Assembly: GCA_025054525.1 (NCBI GenBank)
Contig: JANWZJ010000010.1
Coordinates: forward strand, 1 to 41,028
DNA: 41,028 nucleotides
Direction of reading: 5' to 3'
Origin: Bacteroidia bacterium
GTDB lineage: Bacteria; Bacteroidota; Bacteroidia; SpSt-205
In this document: positions 32,365 through 39,070 of the stretch, one piece after another
Layout: each line of letters opens with the position of its first letter
Position numbering within the stretch: position 1 is the first letter of the stretch
Translations under genes and position numbers: made by a program
The notes under the pieces: generated by a model
What the model saw: the letters and a program-made list of their open reading frames with translations, nothing else
Databases searched by the model: none
Told to the model about the DNA's origin: nothing

Positions 32365-33313
32365 GAAGGAGCGGATTGAGGGCGCCGTGCATTTTGACGG
32401 CTTTATAGAAGGGGGTGAGGACGATTTCATTTTTCTGGATGCCTACCATCGCGCCCGAAGCACCTTCGTGGAGACGATAAACGGCTTGCATGCCCAATAA
32501 AGAAGCTAAAATGCGGTCTTGAGCAGTAGGATTACCACCTCGTTGAATATGTCCCAGCACGGTGGTGCGTATGTCATACTGGGTGAAACGCTTCTGGAGT
32601 TCTGCGGCGATTTGTACGATATTCCCTGCTTCATCCCCCTCGGCTACGACGATGATAGCGGAAGTTTTCTGACGCTGCCAGCCCCGCTCTAAAACGCTCA
32701 CGATAGCATCAAAATCAGTAGGAGTTTCTGGTACTAAGACGGCTTCAGCTCCACTGGCAGCCGCCGTATGCAGTGCAATAAACCCCGCATCACGCCCCAT
32801 CACTTCTACCAGAAAGAGCCTTCCCATTGCGGCTGCTGTATCCCGTAGCCGATCTATCGCTTCTACAGCGATGTTCACCGCTGTGTCAAACCCAATCGTT
32901 GCGTCTGTACCATAGAGATCATTATCTATGGTACCTGGCAGCCCCAAAATCTGAAGGTCAGGATATTCTTCCAGGAAAGTTTGGGCTCCCCGAAATGTGC
33001 CATCTCCCCCAATCACAACTAAGCGGGTGATGTGGTGAGTCTTGAGATGGATATAGGCTTGGGCGCGTCCTTCGGGAGAGTGGAAGCGAGGACTGCGTCC
33101 CGCCCCTAAGATGGCTCCGCCCCGCTGAATAATCCCACTCACTGAGCCTGCACCCAGCGGCTCCAACTGCCCAGCGATAAGCCCCTCATATCCTCTGTAA
33201 ATCCCTATCGGCTCATACCCTAAATACAAGGCCGTGCGTACTACCGCTCGGATAGCTGCATTCATGCCAGGCGCATCCCCTCCCGAACAGAGTATGCCTA
33301 TTCGCTCTCTCAC
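32336..33313 (-). CDS. pfkA: ATP-dependent 6-phosphofructokinase
   Basis: Glycolytic enzyme converting fructose-6-phosphate to fructose-1,6-bisphosphate. The 325-residue length matches bacterial PfkA. Motifs: GILCSGGDAPGMNAAIRAVV, VVIGGDGTFRGA and the catalytic PGTIDNDLYGTD, then GFDTAVN and VEVMGRDAGF. The Gly in GGDG, where PPi-dependent enzymes have Asp, favours ATP as phosphoryl donor. It lies downstream of the GDP-mannose 3,5-epimerase-like gene with a 4-nt overlap and ends inside the 3' end of the convergent glycosyltransferase (29-nt overlap). Confidence 0.95.
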   Translation of the reverse strand: MRERIGILCSGGDAPGMNAAIRAVVRTALYLGYEPIGIYRGYEGLIAGQLEPLGAGSVSGIIQRGGAILGAGRSPRFHSPEGRAQAYIHLKTHHITRLVVIGGDGTFRGAQTFLEEYPDLQILGLPGTIDNDLYGTDATIGFDTAVNIAVEAIDRLRDTAAAMGRLFLVEVMGRDAGFIALHTAAASGAEAVLVPETPTDFDAIVSVLERGWQRQKTSAIIVVAEGDEAGNIVQIAAELQKRFTQYDIRTTVLGHIQRGGNPTAQDRILASLLGMQAVYRLHEGASGAMVGIQKNEIVLTPFYKAVKMHGALNPLLLKLVEILSL

Positions 33314-34296
33314 AGCTTGCCCGCCTCTATCGCCTTGCGAACCTGTTCTTCCACCCAGCGATATGTAATTTCCATGCCTTTACGCAGAGGATCTGAAGGC
33401 TTCCAACCTAACTTTTCATAAATCAGCGCATTATCGGAATTACGCCCGCGCACTCCGATTGGTCCTTTCACATGGCGTATCTCTAACCGTACCCCCGCAA
33501 TCTCCATGATCATCCGCACGAGCTGATTGATAGTTAGCATTTCTTCTGAGCCGATATTGACTGGACCTGTGAAGTCCGAGCGCATAAGGCGGATTGTACC
33601 CTCTACACACTCATCTATGTAGAGGAAAGAGCGGGTTTGCTGGCCATCACCCCAGACCTCTATGTAAGGAATACCCTTGAGCTTAGCTACGGCTACTTTG
33701 CGAGAGAGAGCAGCGGGTGCTTTCTCTCTGCCGCCTATCCAAGTGCCTTCTGGTCCGAAGATGTTATGGTAGCGCCCTATCCGCACTTCCATGCCATAGT
33801 TGCGATGATAGGCTAAGTACAGGCGCTCACTGAAGAGCTTCTCCCAACCGTATTCGCTATCAGGGTCCGCAGGATAGGCGGTGTGTTCGGCAGTTTTAGG
33901 ATTATCGGGGTCCATTTGATTGTAGGCGGGATACATGCACGCAGAAGAAGAATAGAAGATTCGCCGCACGTTGCGTTTGTAACAAGTATCCAGCATATTG
34001 AGATTAATCATGGCGGAGTTATGCATGATGTCGGCATCATGCTCACCCGTGAAAACATACCCTGCTCCCCCCATGTCAGCTGCGAGCTGATAGACTTCAT
34101 CAAAAGGTCCATCCACAATACTACGACAGAAACTCGTATCCCGTAAATCCCCTATTACGAAATCATCTGCCACAGTGGGCGAAAACTCAGGATACTTCAG
34201 GTCTACGCCACGCACCCAGAAGCCTTCTGCTTTGAGGCGCTTGGCAAGGTGGCTTCCGATAAAGCCACCCGCTCCGCACACTAAGGCTCTTTTCAT
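33310..34296 (-). CDS. GDP-mannose 3,5-epimerase-like NAD-dependent epimerase
   Basis: Extended short-chain dehydrogenase acting on nucleotide sugars. The Rossmann loop is CGAGGFIGSHLAK; the active-site set is Ser in FYSSSACMYP and Tyr/Lys in YGWEKLFSE. The segment QLAADMGGAGYVF, with SAMINLNMLDTC after it, is typical of GDP-mannose 3,5-epimerases, which make GDP-L-galactose in plants and sugar precursors in bacteria. The track starts at TTG 34305, but that codon is in the promoter element TACCTTTG; ATG 34296 gives a normal N-terminus (MKRALVCGAGG) and 328 residues. It overlaps pfkA by 4 nt. Substrate could also be another NDP-sugar. Confidence 0.85.
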   Translation of the reverse strand: MKRALVCGAGGFIGSHLAKRLKAEGFWVRGVDLKYPEFSPTVADDFVIGDLRDTSFCRSIVDGPFDEVYQLAADMGGAGYVFTGEHDADIMHNSAMINLNMLDTCYKRNVRRIFYSSSACMYPAYNQMDPDNPKTAEHTAYPADPDSEYGWEKLFSERLYLAYHRNYGMEVRIGRYHNIFGPEGTWIGGREKAPAALSRKVAVAKLKGIPYIEVWGDGQQTRSFLYIDECVEGTIRLMRSDFTGPVNIGSEEMLTINQLVRMIMEIAGVRLEIRHVKGPIGVRGRNSDNALIYEKLGWKPSDPLRKGMEITYRWVEEQVRKAIEAGKL

Positions 34297-34302
34297 CTCA
34301 GG

Positions 34303-34310
34303 CAAAGGTA
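34303..34310 (-). promoter_or_regulatory. -7 promoter element TACCTTTG for epimerase-pfkA
   Basis: Exact TAnnTTTG on the minus strand, 6 nt before ATG 34296, so the leader would be only about 2 nt. It lies 32 nt past the dnaK terminator, so the pair has its own promoter. Confidence 0.6.
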
Positions 34311-34342
34311 TAAGGAAAAAACCCTCTCCTTTCCTCCAGAAG

Positions 34343-34370
34343 GAAAAAAGGCAGGGCTAACGCCCTGCCT
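34343..34370 (-). terminator. Rho-independent terminator of dnaK
   Basis: Reading the minus strand, AGGCAGGGC and GCCCTGCCT form a 9-bp perfect stem with a 4-nt loop, followed at once by a run of five to six T. It sits 31 nt after the dnaK stop and separates dnaK from the epimerase operon. Confidence 0.85.
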
Positions 34371-34401
34371 ACCAGATACTGAAGTAGGGATTTCAGAGGG
34401 C

Positions 34402-36279
34402 TCAGGATTTATCTGAGGGAATCTCTTCGTACTCTACTTCTGTAGCACCAGAAGAGGAAGAGCGCCCATCGGATTGGCTGAAGTTAGAATACATGCGCTG
34501 CCCTGCCGAAGACAGTAGAGCAGAAAGCTGAGGCATCAGAGAGTCTATTCGGCTTATGTCTTTGCTGCCGTGAGCGGAGCGTAGGTCGCGAATGAGGCTT
34601 TCCATGCGTTCTTTATCTGAGGCGGGAATGCGATCGCCTTGTTCTCGTAGGAATTTCTCCGCTTGGTAGAGGAGACTGTCTGCTTGATTGAGTTTCTCAG
34701 CGGCTTCTCGGCGCTTCTGGTCTTCACTGGCATACATCGCCGCTTCGCGCTTCATCCGCTCAATTTCCTCTTTTGTTAGCCCACTGCCTGCCTCTATGCG
34801 AATAGACTGCTCTTTGCCAGTAGCCTTGTCCTTAGCTGTAACGGTAAGGATACCATTGGCATCTACATCAAAAGTAACTTCAATCTGAGGGAAGCCCCGA
34901 GGCGCTGGCGGAATCCCCTCTAAGTAGAAACGCCCCAAGCTACGATTGTCAGCCGCCATAGGGCGCTCTCCTTGAAGCACGTGGATTTCCACGACAGTTT
35001 GATTGTCTGCCGCTGTGGAAAATATCTCGGTTCGGCGAGTGGGAATAGTCGTATTCGCTTCTATGAGCTTAGTAAAGACGCCACCCAGCGTCTCCACACC
35101 AAGGGATATAGGTATCACATCCAAAAGCAATACTCCTTGGATTTCACCGCCTAAGACCCCAGCTTGAACTGCAGCTCCTAAGGCTACCGCTTCATCGGGA
35201 TTGACGCTTTTGTTGGGTACTTTGCCGAAAAGCTCCTCCACGATTTTCTGAATACGGGGCATGCGGGTGGAACCACCCACCAGTATCACTTCATCTATAT
35301 CACTGGGACGCAGTCGAGCAGCTTCTAATGCCTTGCGGGAAGGTATAATGCAGCGTTCATACAGGTCTTCGCACATACTCTCAAACTTACTGCGGGTGAG
35401 CGTTTTCTGAAGGTTGAGAGGACCTTTGCGAGGGTCTATTGTGATATAGGGCAGATTGATTTCAGTAGTCTGCTGATTAGAGAGTTCTATTTTGGCTTGT
35501 TCGGCGGCTTCCCGCAGGCGCTGCATGGCTCGGGGGTCTTTGCGTAGGTCTACCCCTTCCTCACGCAAGAACTCTTCCACAAGCCAGTTGATGATTCGTT
35601 GGTCAAAGTCATCGCCCCCTAAGTGCGTATCCCCACTGGTGGAAAGCACCTCAAATACCCCATCCCCCACCTCTAAGATGGAGATGTCAAATGTGCCACC
35701 CCCTAAGTCAAAAACAGCGATTTTGCCTTGCTTGATACGCTTATCTATGCCGTAAGCCAGAGCCGCAGCGGTCGGCTCATTAATAATACGACGAACATTC
35801 AGTCCGGCGATTTCTCCGGCTTCTTTAGTGGCTTTGCGCTGGGCATCGTTGAAGTAAGCGGGAACGGTGATAACCGCTTCGGTAACGGGCTCGCCTAAGT
35901 AATCCTCCGCTGCCTTCTTGAGCTTCTGCAGAATCATAGCGGAGATTTCCTGCGGGGTATAATGCCGATCGCCGATTTGGACTTGGCAGATGTTTTTCCC
36001 GGCTACGACCTTATAGGGGACGCGACGCACATCGTCAGCCGCTTCTTCATAAGTTTTGCCCATGAAGCGCTTGATGGAGTAAATGGTATTTTCAGGATTC
36101 ATCACGGCTTGGCGCTTAGCCATTTCTCCGACCAAGCGCTCACCATCTGCTTTGAAGGCGACGACGGAAGGGGTGGTGCGTTTGCCCTCTTGATTGACTA
36201 TCACGACGGGCTGTCCTCCTTCCATGACAGCGACTACTGAGTTCGTCGTGCCTAAGTCTATCCCTACGATTTTCGGCAT
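34402..36279 (-). CDS. dnaK: Hsp70 chaperone DnaK
   Basis: Cytoplasmic ATP-driven chaperone, 625 residues, of normal length. The ATPase domain shows [49 protein letters not shown] and [13 protein letters not shown]; a substrate-binding beta-domain ([18 protein letters not shown]) and helical lid follow. The C-terminus ends in an acidic segment ([13 protein letters not shown]), close to the usual EEVD-like end. It is monocistronic, with a terminator 31 nt downstream; dnaJ and grpE are not adjacent. Divergent to the nucleoside phosphorylase across 77 bp. No CIRCE repeat or clear TAnnTTTG is visible before it, so its control may be by an alternative sigma factor. Confidence 0.97.
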   Translation of the reverse strand: MPKIVGIDLGTTNSVVAVMEGGQPVVIVNQEGKRTTPSVVAFKADGERLVGEMAKRQAVMNPENTIYSIKRFMGKTYEEAADDVRRVPYKVVAGKNICQVQIGDRHYTPQEISAMILQKLKKAAEDYLGEPVTEAVITVPAYFNDAQRKATKEAGEIAGLNVRRIINEPTAAALAYGIDKRIKQGKIAVFDLGGGTFDISILEVGDGVFEVLSTSGDTHLGGDDFDQRIINWLVEEFLREEGVDLRKDPRAMQRLREAAEQAKIELSNQQTTEINLPYITIDPRKGPLNLQKTLTRSKFESMCEDLYERCIIPSRKALEAARLRPSDIDEVILVGGSTRMPRIQKIVEELFGKVPNKSVNPDEAVALGAAVQAGVLGGEIQGVLLLDVIPISLGVETLGGVFTKLIEANTTIPTRRTEIFSTAADNQTVVEIHVLQGERPMAADNRSLGRFYLEGIPPAPRGFPQIEVTFDVDANGILTVTAKDKATGKEQSIRIEAGSGLTKEEIERMKREAAMYASEDQKRREAAEKLNQADSLLYQAEKFLREQGDRIPASDKERMESLIRDLRSAHGSKDISRIDSLMPQLSALLSSAGQRMYSNFSQSDGRSSSSGATEVEYEEIPSDKS

Positions 36280-36344
36280 GGTTGAAGGTGCACAAAAAAC
36301 ATGCCGACTGCCTTTTTGACAGGCTTATTCGCAGAGAAAGTTTA

Positions 36345-36352
36345 GAAATTTG
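36345..36352 (+). promoter_or_regulatory. -7-like element GAAATTTG
   Basis: One mismatch to TAnnTTTG (first T), 4 nt before ATG 36357. The spacing fits the leaderless set. Confidence 0.4.
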
Positions 36353-36356
36353 CCCC

Positions 36357-37256
36357 ATGCATGAAAGCGAACTTCCCCTGCGCCCAGATGGCTCCATTTA
36401 TCACTTAGCCATCCGACCAGGACAGGCTTCTCACCGATGCATCTTAGTAGGAGACCCAGAGCGGGTCAGCTTAGCGGAGCCCCTTATGGAACGCATTGAG
36501 TTTCGCGGGGGAAACCGAGAATTTCGCTGGATTACAGGCATCTACAAAGGCGCTTCTATCACGGTGGTGGGTACTGGAATCGGACCAGATAATACCGAGA
36601 TTGCCTTACTGGAGTTAGATGCCGTCCATAACATAGACTTGAGCCGACGCCAACCCTTCCCCACGCAGAAAAAGATGTATTTTCTGCGGATTGGGACTTC
36701 TGGCTTGGTGCAACCTGAGGTCCCGGTAGGCACGGCAGTCTTCACGCGGATTGCTATTGGGATAGATGCGATGCCACTTTTTTATGGGGATTCTCCTATT
36801 TCTCCAGCTACCGAAGCCCTCCAGCATTATTGGTACAAGCGCACAGGCAGAACCCTCCCGTGGTATGTAGTAGAAGCCACGCCCTTCTTCCAAGAAATGT
36901 ACGACAAGGTGAAGATAGAAGATATCTCTACGGTGTCTGGAATCACCTACACAGCCCCGGGCTTTTATGCACCGCAAGGTCGTACGCTGCGCCGACCTGT
37001 GGCTTTTCCCCAAATGCCTTGGCTTTTGAGCCACTTTTCCTACGGGGATGAGAAAGTACAGAATATAGAAATGGAAGCCTCTTGTTTATATCTCTTGGCT
37101 CGGCTGTTAGGGCACGAAGCAGGGGCTTTATGCTTGGGGGTGGCGCATCGGTTACGAGGCGAAATGCTGTATGGGAACGGCAGCGGAATGTCCCCTCAGC
37201 AAGCCATCACTTTACTGCTCAAGGCGGGATTGGAGTGGCTGAGCCACGCCCCCTGA
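36357..37256 (+). CDS. Nucleoside phosphorylase (uridine/purine phosphorylase family)
   Basis: A 299-residue member of the PNP/UDP phosphorylase family, which splits nucleosides with phosphate for salvage. Motifs: CILVGDPERVSLAEPL, VVGTGIGPDNTEIALLEL for phosphate and ribose, and NIEMEASCLYLLARLLG with the ribose-binding Met-Glu. The N-terminus is slightly long, as in Bacteroidota members. The track starts at 36282, but upstream residues are antisense to the dnaK region; ATG 36357, 4 nt after GAAATTTG, is preferred. The base specificity is not certain. Its 3' end overlaps the convergent DAHP synthase gene by 45 nt. Confidence 0.88.
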   Translation: MHESELPLRPDGSIYHLAIRPGQASHRCILVGDPERVSLAEPLMERIEFRGGNREFRWITGIYKGASITVVGTGIGPDNTEIALLELDAVHNIDLSRRQPFPTQKKMYFLRIGTSGLVQPEVPVGTAVFTRIAIGIDAMPLFYGDSPISPATEALQHYWYKRTGRTLPWYVVEATPFFQEMYDKVKIEDISTVSGITYTAPGFYAPQGRTLRRPVAFPQMPWLLSHFSYGDEKVQNIEMEASCLYLLARLLGHEAGALCLGVAHRLRGEMLYGNGSGMSPQQAITLLLKAGLEWLSHAP

Positions 37257-38231
37257 ATGAAGATTAGCATGGAGGCTGTCTGCTTTTTCTTTGAGAGCAA
37301 GAAACTGCTCCAAAGTGAGCTGTTGCGCTGCGTCAGAACGGGCATGAAATGGCTCTGTGTGTACTTCCACGAGGATGCCTTCTGCACCTGCGGCTAAAGC
37401 AGCGTAGGTCAATGCCGCTACATGCTGCCAGCGTCCCGCCGCATGCGAGGGATCCGCGACCACAGGAAGTGCTGTATGTTGAGCCGCCACAGAAAAGATA
37501 CCCACATCCAAAGTATAGCGCAGACTGTAGTCAAAGGTGCGAATCCCTCGTTCGCAAAGCATTACCCACGGCGCACCATGAAGGAGAAGATATTCTGCGG
37601 CTAAGAGCCATTCTTCTAAGCGGGCTTGAGGATTGCGCTTGAGCAGGACTGGCAAGCGAAGGGAAGCCACTTCCTGAAGCAACCAGTAGTTATCCATATT
37701 GCGCGCTCCCACTTGGAGAATATCTATGCCCTTTTTCTGGTAGAGCGCTAAGTGCTTTTCACTGACAACCTCTACACAAAGCGGCAGGCCAGAGATAGCT
37801 TTTGCTTCGGCGAGCCAATCTAATGCTTCTTCGCCCAGCCCTTGGAAGGCGTAGGGGGAAGTACGAGCTTTATAGGCGCCCCCACGCAAGGCATGTACGC
37901 CAGCACGCCGAAGAGATAGCGCCAAGGAAAGAAGATCCGCTTTCCGCTCCACACTACAGGGTCCAGCTATCCAAAGCGGAGCCTCTCCACGCCGCCAACT
38001 CCCTACATTCACCGTGCCCTGCCAAGTAGCAACCAAAGGAAAAGCAGGCTTCTCTGCAATTACTCGTTCTACCTCTTCCCATCGCAAAAAGGCTTCAGGA
38101 GTGTATCCATTCTCTATGACTTCCAGCATCCAGCGCTGCCCTATGGGGTGGGCTTGGACGGATACTCCTTCGGCTTGAAGTTCTTCCAGCAGTCCCGCAG
38201 GCTCCGCGCCTTGCTTCAAGAGAAGCCACAT
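37212..38231 (-). CDS. 3-deoxy-7-phosphoheptulonate (DAHP) synthase, type I beta
   Basis: First enzyme of the shikimate pathway, joining phosphoenolpyruvate and erythrose-4-phosphate. Residues 1-65 look like a ferredoxin-like regulatory domain (MWLLLKQGAEPAGLLEEL), the AroA-I-beta arrangement known from Thermotoga. The barrel has the PEP and metal motifs: IAGPCSVE, LRGGAYKARTSPYAFQG, VGARNMDNYWLLQ, PVLLKRN, VMLCERGIRTFDY and VADPSHAAG. LLKRN replaces the more common LLKRG. It is convergent with the nucleoside phosphorylase (45-nt overlap) and divergent from dapB by 57 bp. No clear TAnnTTTG precedes it. Confidence 0.92.
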   Translation of the reverse strand: MWLLLKQGAEPAGLLEELQAEGVSVQAHPIGQRWMLEVIENGYTPEAFLRWEEVERVIAEKPAFPLVATWQGTVNVGSWRRGEAPLWIAGPCSVERKADLLSLALSLRRAGVHALRGGAYKARTSPYAFQGLGEEALDWLAEAKAISGLPLCVEVVSEKHLALYQKKGIDILQVGARNMDNYWLLQEVASLRLPVLLKRNPQARLEEWLLAAEYLLLHGAPWVMLCERGIRTFDYSLRYTLDVGIFSVAAQHTALPVVADPSHAAGRWQHVAALTYAALAAGAEGILVEVHTEPFHARSDAAQQLTLEQFLALKEKADSLHANLHSGGVAQPLQSRLEQ

Positions 38232-38277
38232 ATATCTTTACAAAACAGAATGAAACGAAGGTAAGCGAAGTTCCTAA

Positions 38278-38285
38278 TAACTTTG
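38278..38285 (+). promoter_or_regulatory. -7 promoter element TAACTTTG for dapB
   Basis: Exact TAnnTTTG, 3 nt before ATG 38289, so the dapB mRNA should be leaderless. The track's TTG start at 38283 lies inside this element. Confidence 0.7.
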
Positions 38286-38288
38286 CTT

Positions 38289-38954
38289 ATGCGCTTGGCT
38301 ATTCTCGGCAAGGGGAAAATGGGACAAATCCTATCAGAGGTGGCTGAACGGCAAGGGCATGAGGTAGTAGCTCATGTGGGAAGGCCTAATCCTTCTTTTT
38401 GGGACGACCTGCGAGCGGAAGTTGTGATGGACTTCTCGCACTGGAGCCAAACCGAAACGGTAGTTCGCCGGTGCCTGGAGAGGGATATTCCGCTTGTGAC
38501 GGGTACGACGGGCTGGCATGTGCTAAGAGAATCGCTACAAGCCTATGCCGAAAGCCTGCCCAAACCACGCTGGCTCTGGGCAAGTAACTTCAGCTCAGGC
38601 ATTCTTTTTCTCAAACTGATTCTGCGCAAGTTAGCCCAGGCTTGGACGGATTTCTCCGCATGGGATGCTCTGCTAATAGAGACCCATCATCGCCATAAAA
38701 AAGATGCCCCGAGCGGGACTGCTCTGGATTTGGCGCAGCACTTTCCTTTTCTCAAAAATATCGAAAGCCTACGTGTGGGCGAGATTGTAGGAGAGCACCG
38801 CCTACTTCTAAGCAAACGGGGGGAAGAGATAGAAATCGTTCATCGGGCTCAAGACCGAAAGGTATATGCGGAGGGCGCCCTTCAAGCAGCCGAATGGCTC
38901 CTCAAGCAGGAACGATTCGTAGGGCCTTGGGAAGCCGGCTGGGAGCGCGAATGA
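38289..38954 (+). CDS. dapB: 4-hydroxy-tetrahydrodipicolinate reductase
   Basis: NAD(P)H-dependent enzyme of the diaminopimelate/lysine pathway, giving precursors for MurE as well as lysine. The cofactor loop LAILGKGKMGQIL is the Bacteroidota form of the usual GxxGRMG. VTGTTGWHVL, SNFSSGILFLK and the catalytic ETHHRHKKDAPSGTAL are intact. At 221 residues it is shorter than the typical 240-270, but every core motif is present. ATG 38289 is chosen over the track's TTG because of the promoter spacing. tRNA-Asp follows 39 nt after the stop behind its own promoter. Confidence 0.93.
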   Translation: MRLAILGKGKMGQILSEVAERQGHEVVAHVGRPNPSFWDDLRAEVVMDFSHWSQTETVVRRCLERDIPLVTGTTGWHVLRESLQAYAESLPKPRWLWASNFSSGILFLKLILRKLAQAWTDFSAWDALLIETHHRHKKDAPSGTALDLAQHFPFLKNIESLRVGEIVGEHRLLLSKRGEEIEIVHRAQDRKVYAEGALQAAEWLLKQERFVGPWEAGWERE

Positions 38955-38977
38955 CCTTGTATAAATGCGAAGTTTTG

Positions 38978-38985
38978 TATCTTTG
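38978..38985 (+). promoter_or_regulatory. Promoter of tRNA-Asp (TATCTTTG with upstream TTG)
   Basis: Exact TAnnTTTG 8 nt before the tRNA, with a TTG at 38957-38959 (18-nt spacer), a near-consensus Bacteroidota -33/-7 pair. This is the best complete promoter in the window. Confidence 0.75.
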
Positions 38986-38993
38986 CGGAGGTC

Positions 38994-39067
<74 letters not shown>

Positions 39068-39070
39068 CTC

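Noticed and set aside
36282-36356. N-terminal extension of the nucleoside phosphorylase in the track
   Set aside because: It lies in the dnaK upstream region, does not fit the family, and a promoter-like element sits just before ATG 36357.
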